A stretch of DNA of 64,000 nucleotides from Hydrangea macrophylla (GCA_033977485.1 CM066987.1:50037033-50101032), one strand, 5' to 3'. Counted from the stretch's first letter, positions 43,970 through 56,138 are shown. Numbers and translations: made by a program. The notes: generated by a model not told the origin, from the letters alone.

Positions 43970-44212
43970 ATCTCGCGCCACGATCGCGCGCGCGAGCGAC
44001 CCCTCGCGCGAGCGACCCGCGCGCGCGAGGCATGCGTCTCCAGGCAGACAGAAGAGTTTATTTATATAAAATGAAATTTAGGCAAGTCGCGCGAGCGAGG
44101 GTCGCGCGAGGAACCCTTCGCGCGCGCGACCTGCGCTTGTTCAGGCAGACAGGAAAGTTTATATAAAATGAAAAAATCGGCATATCGCGCAAGCGGCCCG
44201 CGCGAGCGACCT
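43970..44212. repeat. CpG-rich palindromic islands in the LTR of A
   Basis: Clusters of TCGCGCGAGCGA and GCGCGCGCGA repeat three times, separated by GGCAGACAGAAGAG-type spacers with AT-rich DNA. Confidence 0.75.
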
Positions 44213-44495
44213 CGGACAGATTCTGGTTTTGCTTGTTTTATGTTAAGGGACTGTTTGGTTCAACTTTCAAGTACTGTTAAGGTTCTGTTTGGAAAGTTTA
44301 TTAATACAGAATGCTATTAGTTATGTTTGATTTGATTAAGGAAAGGAATTACAAGTATTAATCCCCGTACGCGTGTTGTTCATTTAATTCAGCATTGTGC
44401 TTATGTTTAAGTCCATGTCATTCATATGAAGTCAGTGGTACATGCATGTGGGTGTTAGTCAGTGTGGAAAAGAGTAATGGTAGTGTGGAAAGAGT

Positions 44496-44606
44496 ATGAG
44501 TTTGAGTTTGTGGTTGTAGTTTGTGGTTGTGGTTGTAGTTTGTGGTTGTGGTTGTAGTTGTGGTTGTGGTTGTGACTGTGGTTGTGGTTGTGGATGAGAT
44601 TGTGAC
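44496..44606. repeat. (GTTGTG)n microsatellite in the LTR of A
   Basis: About 110 bases of TTGTGG/TTGTAG hexamers. The solo LTR at the same place (about 19045-19080) has only a few, so it expanded here. Confidence 0.85.
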
Positions 44607-44654
44607 GAGGGTATCTTTGAAATGCGACGGTGGCAAATATGGACACTCCCTGAC

Positions 44655-44672
44655 TGTCACGCCCCGATATCT
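44655..44672 (-). repeat. Residual 3' LTR end of element B
   Basis: Only the last bases of an LTR, ATATCGGGGCGTGACA on minus, follow the pol frame directly. The expected 3' UTR, purine tract and some 2.2 kb of LTR are missing, yet the target duplication is intact. Confidence 0.65.
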
Positions 44673-47600
44673 TCAACACTCCTTGTTTCTGAGCTTCTTC
44701 ACTCCTCGGTCTAGAATACGCACTGGTCCTTCATTGTATGTCACGTTCTCGTTCACCTCGATATCTTCAAAACTGATCTCGTGCGTTGGGTTGTGGGCAC
44801 ATTTCCTCAACATGCTGATGTGGAAAACGTTGTGCACTCCTGACATCTTTGGCGGCAACGCAAGTCGATAAGCAACCTTCCCAACACGTTCTAGGATCTC
44901 GAACGGTCCGATGAATCGCGGCGATAGCTTTCCTTTCTTCTGTCCGAATCTGATGATACCTCGAACTGGCGAGACTTTAAGTAGCACATGATCTCCAACT
45001 GTAAACTCTAGATCTTTCCGTCGCTTGTCGGCATAGCTCTTGTGTCTGGATTGTGTTGTCTTCATCTTCTCTCGTACAATCTGGATCTTCTCGCTGGTTT
45101 CTCGAATCATCTCAGGCCCAAGTAGTTGAGTATCTCCGACTTCAGCTTGTTGTCTTCATCTTCTCTCGTACAATCTGGATCTTCTCGCTGGTTTCTCGAA
45201 TCATCTCAGGCCCAAGTAGTTGAGTATCTCCGACTTCAGCCCAACATAGCGGCGATCGGCAAGGTCTTCCATACAAGGCTTCAAACGGTGCCATCCCTAT
45301 GCTCGTGTGGTAGCTGTTGTTGTAGGCAAACTCGATCAAAGGTAGATGCGTCTCCCATGAATTCTCGAATTCAACGACACAGGCTCGCAACATATCCTCC
45401 ATCACTTGATTGACTCGTTCTGTCTGACCGTCTGTCTGTGGATGAAAGGCTGAACTCAAATTCAATGAAGTTCCCTTTGCTGTCTGAAGGCTCTTCCAGA
45501 ATTCTGCGGTAAAGCGTGAATCTCGATCTGAAACTATTGAGACGGGTACACCGTGCAGTCGCACAACTTGCTGTAGATACATCCGGCTCAATCTTTCAAT
45601 AGGGTGCGTCATGCTGTAGGCGATAAAATGTGCTGACTTGGTGAGTCGATCCACTATTACCCAAATAGCGTCGTGGTTTTATTGAGACTTCGGAAATCCA
45701 ACCACAAAATCCATGGTGATGTGCTCCCATTTCCATTGGGGAATCGGTAGCGGTTGTAGGAGTCCAGGTGGTTTCTGATGCTCCGCCTTCACTTGTTTGC
45801 AAATAAGACATTGCGATACATACTCGGCCACTTCTCGCTTCATTCCTTGCCACCAAAAGTTTATCTTCAAGTCCTTATACATCTTGTTTCCTCCTGGGTG
45901 GATAGTCATCCTTGACTTGTGTGCTTCGTCCAAAATGTTCTTCCTGAGACCATCGTCATTTGGCACACATAGTCTACCTTTGCATCTCAGTGCTCCGTCC
46001 GTACTAATACTCCATATCTCGGGTTCCTTTGCGGACATCTTGGCAAACCATAACTTGAAATCCTCGTTCGACTGTTGAGCTTCCAAGATATGGCTGATGA
46101 GGGTTGGTTGCATGACAAGACATCCAAAGTGTTGTCCTTCTCCTGATTCCACTGGTTGAAGGTCGAATTCGACTAACGTCTCCAATGCTCGCCATTCTCT
46201 AATCAAAATCAAAGCAACCAAAAGGCGTGGCCTCCGGCTCAGAGCGTCGGCTACAACATTTGCTTTACCCGGGTGGTATTGCAAAGAGAAGTCGTAGTCC
46301 TTGAGTAGTTCCATCCATCTCCGTTGTCGCATGTTCAACTCCTTCTGAGAGAACAGGTACCTTAAACTCTTGTGATCTGAGAACAAGTCGGACTTTTCTC
46401 CATACAAATAGTGTCTCCAAATCTTCAGGGCGAACACGATTGCGGCTAGTTCTAAGTCGTGCGTCGGATAGTTCTTCTCATGCGGCTTCAATTGTCTTGA
46501 TCCGTATGCGATGACATTCCCCTCTTGCATTAGCACACAACCAAGTCCTTGGTGTGATGCGTCACTATAGATTATGAATTGTTCACCACTCTTAGGTATT
46601 GCAAGCACGGGTGCTGAGGTTAGTCTCTCTTTCAATTCCCGAAATGCATTCTAGAGAATGCATTCTAGAGAATGCAGTCTCGGTCCATTCGTACTTCGTC
46701 TCCTTCCTAGTCAGGCTTATCAACGGTCCTGCGATTCTAGAGAATCCTTCCACAAATCTTCGGTAATACCCAGCCAATCCAAGGAAACTCCTAACTTCGG
46801 TCGCGTTGGTTGACCTGTTCCAGCTCAAGACTGCATCGATCTTAGATGAGTCTACGGAAATCCCATCCTGTGATATCACATGTCCCAAGAATTTAACTTC
46901 CTGAAGCCAGAATTCACATTTGCTGAATTTCGCATACAGACTATTGTCTCTGAGAGTCTGTAGAGCAATTTACAGATGCTTCTTATGTTCCTCTTCCGTC
47001 CTTGAATAAATTAGAATGTCGTCAATGAATACTATAATGAATTGATCCAGATAGGGTCTGAATACTCTATTCATTAGGTCCATGAATACGGCCGGGGCAT
47101 TAGTCAATCCAAAAGACATCACTAGAAATTCGTAGTGTCCATATCTCGTCCTGAAGGCAGTTTTCGGTATATCTTTCGGAAAAACTAGTAATTGATGGTA
47201 TCCTGAACGCAAATCGATTTTTGAGAATATCCTTGATCCTTGTAGTTGATCGAAAAGGTCGTCTATCCGGGGAAGTGGATACCTATTCTTGATCGTGACT
47301 TTATTCAGCTCCCTGTAGTCGATACAGAGTCGTAGCTCTCCGTCCTTCTTTTTCACAAATAAAACTGGTGCTCCCCAAGGTGATGTACTCGGGCAAACAA
47401 AACCTAAATCTTCAAGTTCCTGAACTTGCTTCTTCAATTCTAGCATTTCTGTTGGCGCCATCCGATACGGGGTCTTGGAAATCGGCAACGTTCCGGGTGC
47501 TAACTCAATGCAGAAGTCTATCTCTCTCTTCGGCGGAAGTCCTGAGATACTTCGGAACACATCTTCAAAGTCTTGAATAATGGGGATCTGGTTGATAGTA

Positions 47601-49207
47601 AGCTCCGTGCTTGAAGTCTTAATCGTGGCTAGACAGCTCGTGATAAACATGTCCCTCAACAGTTGGCACTGAAATCTGATCTGCGGGCAACCAGGTGTCG
47701 AAAAAACAATGGTCCGACTAACACAATCCAGGTTAGCGCCATACTTAGTAAGCCAATCCATTCCTAGGATCACGTCGAACTCAGACATTGACAAGACTAT
47801 CAAGTCTGCTGGGAGATTCCTATCCTCTAGTGTCAAGGGACAATCCTTGCACACCTTACCTAACTTAACGGATACTCCCAAGGGCGAAACGACATTAAGG
47901 GTCGGCTCAAGTGCTAGGGGTAACAAACCCAAATCACGCACCATCTTAATAGCTATGAAAGAATGGGCGGCACCGGTATCAAACAAAGCTCTAACTTGAC
48001 AGTGAAATAAAATGAGTGTACCTTCCAAGTTCTGCTGTTCCTCAGCATTATACCCTGCATTGTCAGGGATGATGGCATTCACCCTAACCTGCCCGTGCTG
48101 TCCTTGCTGTCCTTGAGCAGGCGCTCCATAGTAGCCTCCACGTGGTGCTTGACAATCCTTTCTTATATGACCAGGCTTGTTACAGTTGCGGCAGACGAGG
48201 TCATTACGGCGGTTGGTCTTGGGGGCTGTGCAATACTTTGCAATATGTCCGGGCACTCCACAGTTGAAACATCCATCAGTGTTCTGTCGCTGGGCGACGG
48301 GCTGTGCCTGAGGTGGTCCTCGCTGTTGATTCTGTTGTCGAGGAAAATTAGCTTGGGGCTTCCTTGTCCCATCCCATGTGCGCTTGGTTCCCTGGTAGTT
48401 GTTGGTCTGAGGTTTCCATCCTTGATTGTTCCTTGATGATTGCGCGGAAAAGTTCCTTGGTTGGAAGGTCCTGGGTGGAGGTCGATTCGCTTGTGGTCCT
48501 TGCACAGGGTAAGCATCCTTTTCCAAACTTGAAGCAAGACGGACAATCCCTTCAAATGACTGGCCCAGATGGCCTATCATAATGTGCCGGAGGTGTGGGT
48601 TGAGTCCTTGGTGGAATCGCTTGACCTTCTTGACGGAGGTGTCTATCATATGCGGAGCGAAACGGGAAAGTCGCTCAAATTGTGTAGTATACTCCCTGAC
48701 TGTCCAGTTTCCTTGGGTTAGACTCAGGAAATTCCTCTCTTGTTGGTCTCTTTCGTCCTCAGGGAAATACTTCTCGAGAAATCGAGTCTTGAATGCTTCC
48801 CAAGGCATTCTCCTTGCAGCGTCAATCCCAATTGTGGCTCTCTCGGCCTCCCACCAGTCCGCGGCGGAGTAAGTTAGTTGAAATGCGGCTAGACGTCTCT
48901 TGTCAAGCTCACTACACTCCAGGGCTTCAAAGATTAGCTCCAAATCTCGTATCCATTGCTCTGTTTTCCAGGACTCTGCCATGCCGTCGAACTTTTCGGG
49001 TCGCAGGCCACCAAATCGTTCCAACAGTTTATCGCCTGCCTGTCTTGGAGGGACAAAGTGGTTGTTGCCATTGTTGTTGGTGGCATGATTATAGGTATCG
49101 CCGATGTGTTCCATCCGTTGCATGAAAGCTTCGAAGACTTCAGTTGGGTCCATACCCTCGGGAATGGGTGCTCCCAGTCGTGCTTGGTTCCTTGTGGGTC
49201 CCACCAT
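44673..49207 (-). pseudogene. Broken gag-pol gene of element B
   Basis: The protein packages, copies and integrates the element. The first segment (49207-46970, 745 residues) holds gag, two CCHC knuckles (residues 313-326 and 339-352), protease DTG at 410-412, and reverse transcriptase with FIDD at 727-730; it ends in a premature TAA. The second (about 46967-46650) continues reverse transcriptase and loses frame at a short duplication of GAATGCATTCTAGA near 46650-46675. The third (46635-45679) has RNase H ([12 protein letters not shown]) and the integrase HHCC zinc region, ending in another TAA. The fourth (about 45676-45142) is the integrase core with SDRDSRF and TERVNQ. A 94-bp tandem duplication then shifts frame, and the last part (45110-44673) has the GPFEIL module and the first residues of a chromodomain. 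The gene cannot make a full protein. Confidence 0.9.
45054..45241. repeat. 94-bp tandem duplication inside pol of B
   Basis: 45054-45147 is repeated at 45148-45241 almost without change. As 94 is not a multiple of three, it shifts the integrase frame. Confidence 0.9.
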
Positions 49208-49609
49208 AGTGATCCGTGTGAGGTGTACCTATGAAGGATCTAACGATTAGCTGACAATCTCCTCGGGGAAATGATCATACTTAAATAACAGAAAGCATAA
49301 CATGAATCAAAATCACAACCATAACATAATAATGAGATGATAACAGAAATAACCAAGAGAAACGATCTGCCATATATATATATATACCCAAAAGATGTAC
49401 AGCGGAGTACACAACAGATCATTTGTGTACCGTGTAGTACATGATCCTATACAAGATCTAAACAAAAGAAAGATGTACACAAAACCACTACTGGTGGCTA
49501 CCTATACAAAAAGGCTATGGTCGATAGCTGTCTATGTAAGCGTCAAAAGTAAGCGGACAACATGTCCTAAAGTCAGACGTAAAAAGTCTAAGTCCTAAAG
49601 GTACTGGAC
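49208..49609 (-). other. Leader between the acidic ORF and gag of B
   Basis: AT-rich, with a (TA)n run at 49371-49386. No frame is supported. Confidence 0.4.
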
Positions 49610-50581
49610 TCAAAAGTTGTCCACATCGGATCCATAGATGGAAGCCTCGTCCTCTGGGGCAACCTCAGATAAAACATCATCCTCATCCATATCATCGTCA
49701 TCCATCATGTCCTCATCCTCTATCACAACATCCTCAATCAGCTCGGGTCCATCATGCTCCACAACAGCTCCCAAATCTCCTGCATCAGCGGCCATGTCAG
49801 CCTGGGCTGCATCAAATACGGCTGCAAGTGCCTCAGCCTGTACCATAGCCTGTGCCAACTCTGGTGCTCCAATCTCAAATCCATGGGGATGTGCAGCCAT
49901 CTCTATAGCCCACTCAACTGCCAGCTGTGCTATAACTCCTCCTGGTAAGACTGGTACTACTGCATCATCATCTGCGTCATCATCGGCGGCTAACTCCTCC
50001 TCCCCTATCGGATAACCCTCTGCAACTACAATATCTACGCCAACTGGCACGTCCATACCGGCTGGGTCTACGGGGTCCTCCTCCTCCGGATCATACTCCG
50101 GCTCCTCATCATCGGTGTCCTCGTCCTCTTCATCCTCCATCTCCTCATCGTCATCCTCTGGCTCATTGTCGCCATCGCTCTCATCATCATCCTCCGGATC
50201 CTCATCTGCTGGGGGTGCATCAGCCATGTCCTCCTCTGGTGGGGGTGGAGGTGTCTGGGGTGGTGGCTCTATCGGGGATGGTGGAGGCGCTGCTCTAACC
50301 TCTGCAAGTAAAACCTGGTACGAAGAACGGTCTCGTAACATCAGTAGAGAATCCTCCTCGATGCGTTTGAAGGTCTCCTTGCGGTAGATCATCTCCTGAC
50401 GTATCACTTCTGGGTCCTGGGTCCCAAATCTCTACTGCTCAATCCGCATGCCTCGCTCTGTCTCTGCAATAGCCCTCTGCCTAACCTTCCAGACATAGTA
50501 CTGTGGATCTGCTGGCGCAATACTCCTCTCATACACATAGTGTCCTCCAAACTCGTCTGGAACGAACAGCGGCGGTGCCAT
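49610..50581 (-). pseudogene. Accessory acidic ORF of element B, one in-frame stop
   Basis: Lies between the primer site and gag. From ATG at 50581 the frame has 323 codons with one TAG at codon 50. It opens with PPLFVPDEFGGHYV. A region of about 75 charged residues follows (YVWKVRQRAIAETERG, then RKETFKRIEEDSLLMLRDRS). Next come a proline hinge (PIEPPPQTPPPPPEE) and a long tail dominated by D and E, with an alanine-rich middle. Element A has the same layout with a shorter tail. I know no named domain that fits; no membrane span or catalytic motif is visible. The acidic tail could bind basic proteins such as histones or nucleocapsid, but that is a guess. It could also be a spacer whose openness is kept by composition, though the shared N-terminal block argues against that. 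Confidence 0.6.
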
Positions 50582-50699
50582 GCTACCTGAAAAGGGACTA
50601 TCTTAAGTCAGAACTAATCTTAATACTCATCTATAGAATCTCAAGGTTCTAGGACCAGATGGTGTGGGACAATCTGTGAGCGAAAAGGTATAAAACCTA

Positions 50700-50712
50700 G
50701 GCTCTGATACCA
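50700..50712 (-). other. Primer binding site of element B (initiator tRNA-Met)
   Basis: On minus TGGTATCAGAGCC, the standard plant initiator-Met primer site, seven bases inside the 5' LTR end. Confidence 0.85.
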
Positions 50713-51212
50713 AAAATCCTGTCATGCCCTGGAACAAAAAAAATAGAGAAAAATAAATTTCCTTTTTGGGTCCAAAGGCAGCGACGGGTGAAGTCACATG
50801 ATTGTCCACACCACGCAGTACTAAGCAACAAGAAGTAATAGTGTAACAACAATGAAGTCTAGGTTCTGATCACAACGTAATATAAAGTCGATAGAAGTTA
50901 CTAACTATTACATATCAGAGTCTCAAATCAAATATAAGACAGCGGAAGTACAAATGTCAAGGCAACATATGTCTGACTACAAAAAGGGGTTCTAAAATGG
51001 TAAAGACAATTAGCTACAATTATAGTCTAGTCTTCAGTTGGCGTAGAGGTAGTCCTCGGCGTAGTAATCTTCTTCGGTCTGAACTCCGTCGGGGAAATCC
51101 TCCACAGGGACTCCGTCACCGGCATAGTAGTCCTCTCCTGCAGGCCCTTCACCTGTATAGTCATTACCAGGGTGCGCTGGAACGTAGAAATGTCCAGCGG
51201 CATAAACGCCGT

Positions 51213-51229
51213 CAGCTTAATGAAAGCCG
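51213..51229. other. Conserved stem-loop in the LTR of B
   Basis: CAGCTTAATGAAAGCCG, an imperfect AGCTT...AAGC(C) stem next to GAGTGAGTT on one side and ACGCCGT on the other; corresponds to 19676, 42283 and 56921 in other LTRs. Confidence 0.45.
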
Positions 51230-51424
51230 AGTGAGTTAAATACTAACAGGGTATCGACTATTGATATTATCACAAGTTATAAACCGTAACCAAATTAGAA
51301 TTCAGTAAGGGTAACTCCTTTACATCAAACCGATTATCCGATTACTAATGTTTTACTCATTTTAAGATCGACAACGCGACACGATAGGGGAACAGACTCG
51401 ACAGTAGTTCAACTCTATAACACA

Positions 51425-51765
51425 CCATTGCTTATCCACCACTTTTAAGAACATATGCACAGTTCACCGCATGTCGTGGATACCACGTTAGTCCATCCCC
51501 CGCTTTTAAGAACTTATGCACAGTCCACCGCATGTTAGGGATATAACGCTTTAAACAACAGTACATCATTCTATGCCACGACTTAGCGACGTCTACCAGT
51601 GATCACGGTCCACCGCATGTCATAGACACCTTCGTCTGTCTACCGCTTTTAAGAACATATGATTAGATCATCTGGCTATCTTAGGGCCAATGGTCCGGTT
51701 CACCGCAAGTCATAGACACCTTCGTCTGTCTACCACTTTTAAGAACATATGATCGACCAAAGCCC
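51425..51765. repeat. Degenerate tandem array in the LTR of B
   Basis: Repeated pair of boxes CCGCTTTTAAGAACATATG and CAGTCCACCGCATGT with variable spacing; about four units. Confidence 0.7.
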
Positions 51766-52266
51766 GCCCACGCAAATTTCCCGAATCTTAGCAAACCTAC
51801 TTAAGTTCAACTCTATCACCGATACATGACAATCCCAATGTGGCCCGACTACTCTGAATGAAATGAACGTTAACTCCAAAGGATTCACGACTATTCCGTT
51901 ATCTAACATTATAAACATTATCCGTTAGTCTTGTTGTTACTACGACCCTACGCTGCATTAACTCGTTATCATGTCTGTATTATAATAATAAAGCATGCTG
52001 GGAAATACTGAACAGTAAATAAATAACTAAACAGTTATGTAGACACCCCAATTTTGACCGAACTATTAAACTAAGGGGGATTTACCTCTAGAAATCAATG
52101 ATGAATAATGTCCTGACGATTTTCTTCAAGTTCATCGCTTCAACTTCTGAAAAGCTTCAAGCTCCCAAGCCTTGCTCCCAATATCCCTAGATTTGGCCAA
52201 TCACTGACCATCTGTCTCGAGCTCACTAGATCATGGGTTACTTTCTAAAAAAAAATGGAATAGATT

Positions 52267-52267
52267 A

Positions 52268-52303
<36 letters not shown>
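52267..52303. repeat. (AAT)n microsatellite
   Basis: About twelve AAT units inside solo LTR C. Confidence 0.9.
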
Positions 52304-52305
<2 letters not shown>

Positions 52306-52745
52306 TATTTTTTTCATAAAAAATAACATTGTTTCTCATATTTTTAGATTCAAAAAGAAAAAAAAAAAAAGAAAAAGATACTATTTGGTGACTCATATGA
52401 TTAATTTAGATTTAAAATGAAAAATATGTCTATACATATATATATATATATAAGAAAAGGAAAATAATAAAAGGAAGCATCCCATGTGATTTGGAGAGTT
52501 AGAGATTCCTTGGCATATTCCTAATCCAAAGTAAATACCCAAAAAGCCCTTTGTTGGGCACTAATCTCCCATGTGCTTTGAAGATGCTCTAGAATGTTTC
52601 TTTATTCTAGCCAACTTAAATGCCCTTCAAGTTTCTTGGAATTACATAGAAGTGCCATGGAGAGTTAGAGATGCCATAGAATATTCCTAACCCCACCCCA
52701 AATTGACCTATCTACCCTTATCTTAGCCCCTAAGTAATGAAAGTC

Positions 52746-52755
52746 TATAAAAGAA
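52746..52755 (+). promoter_or_regulatory. TATA box of solo LTR C
   Basis: CTATAAAAGA, followed by a pyrimidine-rich stretch and a GA-rich leader. Confidence 0.5.
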
Positions 52756-53478
52756 CCCATTTTCTCTCATTTTGGGGGAGACACTTGAATTATATAGAGA
52801 AATATTGGGAGAGCTTTAGAGAAAAAAAAAGATAGAGAGAGAAACTCCACCAATCTCATACCCAAACCCCACCAAATCTTTACCCAACCATCAAATCACC
52901 ATTGAAGGAGCTTGAAGCTTGAGGAAGAAGAAGAGGAAAAGCTTGAAGAAATCAACATCTCTACAAGTTTTGAGAAGATCTAGAGGTAAAGCCTTCAAAT
53001 CTATATATATATATAATAATTCAATCACAAATTCCTAGTTCTAGGATCTTTACACATTTTCAAAACCTCTCTTCCTACCTCATTTCATCACACACCACAT
53101 AGAATTTGTGATTGAATCTCATGGTAGTTCATTAGTTTGGATCTAAATAAGCCTTGTGTTTAGAAGTATGAGTTGGTTTTAAAGAATTTGTTCTCTTGAA
53201 TTTTCTTAAGTGAACCTTGATTATTTTTTTTTATTCCTATTTTCCCTTTTTTTTAGATTCATAAGATTTTATATATCTTATTGAGTCTCTTTGAGTTTGA
53301 TTCTTTAGTTTCCTATGATCCTATGATCTATATGGAGATTAAAATCAATCATAGTCTTAATCTACATATAATTAGTGAGATTCAAGTCTTAATCCATGAC
53401 TTGAACCTCCTCACTAAGAATCTTATGGAATCCTTACTATATTCCAATGAGGTTTGAGTAGATTTTAACTTCATTTAG

Positions 53479-53935
53479 TCTCCAATGACCATCAAATGGT
53501 AGGAGAAATATTTTAGTTTAAGTCCATCTCTATGGCTTAGACTAATCTCTCCCTTGGGTTTTGAGAAGTTCTTCATACTTCATCTAAAACCTACATGTAT
53601 GTGTGTCTTTGTCCTCCAATGACCATCAAATGGTAGGAGAAATATTTTAGTTTAAGTCCATCTCTATGGCTTAGACTAATCTCTCCCTTGGGTTTTTGGA
53701 AGTTCTTCATACTTTATCCAAAACCTACATGTATGTGTGTCTTTAGCCTCCAATGACCACCAAGTGGTAGGAGTAATGATTTGAACTCAAGTTTTGGTCC
53801 ATAAGTTTGAGTTCATTGTTTGGGATTTTGTGAAGTCCATTTCATACTTCATTAAAAGTCCATAAGTTTAAAGAGGTCCTTAGTCTTCAATGACCATCAA
53901 ATGGTAGAAGAAATGTTTTGGTTTAAGCCCAACAT
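53479..53935. repeat. 134-bp tandem array in solo LTR C
   Basis: About 3.5 units opening with CCAATGACCATCAAATGGTAG at about 53482, 53613, 53749 and 53887. The first two are nearly identical; the others diverge. Confidence 0.85.
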
Positions 53936-55497
53936 TATGATTTAATAGTTGAGGTCTATCAATAAAATTGAACTAGCAAAGTGAAAACAGTGAGTTTACA
54001 AACTGTTTTTGATCAAAGATTTTTAGTTTAAAATCTAACCGTTGAAATCAAGTGAAACCAACGGGAAAGTGTCAATAACACATTGTTTTACCACTGTGAT
54101 TTTTGTTTTAGCAAGATTTTGTGCTTAGAAGGGTTTGATCATGGTTTTTGTGAGCTAATCACAATCTGTCCAGAGTTTCAGAATACTTTCAGAACAGTAA
54201 GTCATTTTTGAAATTAATAAATCAGAACCTTAATAAAGTTTTCGGGGTCTCAAATAATTTTTTATAAGTACCGTAATGTGTTAGGAAGATACCCTAAAAA
54301 GATCTAAGTGTTTCTCATTTTTTTACTATTTTTAGAAAATCGTACAAGATCTCTGGACAGAGAGTTGCAAAATCCTGAGTGAGGTCTAGTATTTTCCATA
54401 TTCCCGGAGATCTAACCGTTGAAACCTTGATTTTCTTTTTGGGTTAGAAACTAGACTCATAGAGGCATAACATATCCAAAAATCATTAAGATCAAACCAT
54501 TGAAAGTATTTTATTTCGATTTTTGAAAACCTGGTCTGCTCTCTGTAATTCATAAAAAACTGCTCCTGTTTTTGTCTAATCTTATTTATTTAAACTCAAA
54601 TGGTCTCCTAATGTCTTGGAATCCAAATCATGTTTTGAATAATGATAATTTAGCTTAAATCCAGAGGCTAAGTGATCCAAATTAGTGAGTAAATTCATAT
54701 CTCATTCTTATTCATATTCATGCATTCATTCATACATGCTAATATTCATAAGTAGGACTTATCTCTTGTCTAAATTGTATCTAATTGAACATGACTTAGG
54801 ATTAATTATTTTTGATATTATATCTTGTCTAAGGCATGTGTACTAACCTTTGTTTTTGTAGCGCATTTGAGGTACAATTTCTCAACTCTTCTCTAGTTTA
54901 ATTCCATTCTTTGATTTAAATTAATTTTCGACTCCATGTGCGACACCTTAGCCTAGGTTTTGCCTTATGTGTATATATGTGTTAGAGACCTTTCTTAGGT
55001 TTATTTTGTTCTTGCATGCATTGCACGTTTGATATTCGCGGCTGGATCCCGGGTATGTTTTCTAGTTCTCTATTGCATATCATGTTGTTTGCTACTTGTA
55101 TTACGTGGCTTATGAATGATATTTTGTCGTTAGCAATTTTACACCATTTCCAACATGCTTGTGTGATGTATATGTATATATGTATTAATTGAGGGCATGC
55201 TTAGATTAATAACTTGATTAAAAAGGATGTTGAGTAGAGGCCTATCGTGAGATAGGATGAAAGGGGGTGTTTTAGTCCGCCGGGCTCCTTCCCCTTTCAT
55301 TCCATAATCCCCGGACCCAGTTTATCTTTGGTTTCGCAAAAGATCAGTTTGCTTTAAAATGGTTTCTTAATTTTTCCTTTTAAAAATTAAGTGGCGACTC
55401 TTTTATTTGGAAAAGAATTTAAAAGAAATGCTGTGGGTAAAAGAAAGGAAAACCTGCGATATCCACAGTTATTATAAGAAAATAGTATTCTGAAACT

Positions 55498-55712
55498 TCC
55501 AATCGATTGGCATAGAGGTCAATCGATTGGCATAAAAATGGCATCAATCGATTGGAATAAGGTTCAATAGATTGGTATAAAAGTGGCATCAATCGATTGA
55601 TAAAAGATTCAATCGATTGGATCACAATCCATATCAATCGATTGCATAAAGTGTCAATCGATTGGAACATGAAAGACGTCAATCGATTGGTAAGAGTACC
55701 AATCGATTGATA
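55498..55712. repeat. AATCGATT palindrome array in the LTR of B, inner part
   Basis: About ten CAATCGATTGG copies, often in pairs 15-20 bases apart, with one drifted copy (CAATAGATTGG). Confidence 0.85.
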
Positions 55713-56130
55713 CTTCGTCTTCTTCACAGTGAAGACTGCCCAGCAACATATAAACGGGAATACATGGTTTCTTCTCCATTTCTTCATTCAAGCATGTTCT
55801 AACACCAATATAAAGCTACCAAGTGAGTTTAAAACTCACCTTAGACGTTAAGGGCGTGTTTGGGAATGTGTTTTGAAGCTTGGAGCTCCAATGGTGCTCT
55901 CCCTCTCTTTCCTCTGTTGTGTCTCTCCTCTGTCTTCTTCTTTCTTCTTCTTCTTCTTCTCTGGTCTTCTTCTCTTCTCTCAATCCATCTCTGTGTGTGT
56001 GTGAGTGTATGAATATATGTATATATGTGTGTATATATATATGAGTGTTTATATATACATAACACACACACAAACACTCCCTCTCACTCTCACTGATTTT
56101 TCTAAAAAGAAAAACGCAGGAAAAGGGCTC

Positions 56131-56138
56131 ATATATAT
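56131..56138 (-). promoter_or_regulatory. TATA box of the LTR of B
   Basis: ATATATAT on minus within CCATATATATGAGCCC, between the two palindrome clusters and a leader rich in (TA)/(CA). Confidence 0.45.

Larger units (their letters stand above)
42660..44654 (+). repeat. 5' LTR of element A, first part
   Basis: Starts TGTAATAACCTGCATTTTC. Matches the solo LTR at 17128 up to its base near 19175. A TATA-like TATTTATA is at 43325-43332; CpG-rich islands are at 43970-44210. Joined to 56415-57344 the LTR is about 2,920 bp. Confidence 0.88.
52037..55467 (+). mobile_element. Tat/Ogre-like solo LTR C, inserted in the LTR of B
   Basis: 3,431 bp from TGTAGACACCCC to GCGATATCCACA. GTTA precedes and follows it (52033-52036 and 55468-55471), a 4- to 5-base duplication. 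A TATA box is at 52746-52755. The GTGGCGACTCTTTTATTTGG block near the 3' end is typical of Tat-lineage LTRs and corresponds to 15400-15430 on the other strand. There is no internal domain. A tandem array lies at 53479-53935. Confidence 0.78.

Noticed and set aside
44418..44679. Threonine- and asparagine/histidine-rich minus-strand frames
   Set aside because: Translation of the (GTTGTG)n microsatellite.
49638..50387. Serine-rich plus-strand frames
   Set aside because: Complement of the acidic ORF of B; GAT/GAG codons read backwards give serine-rich frames.
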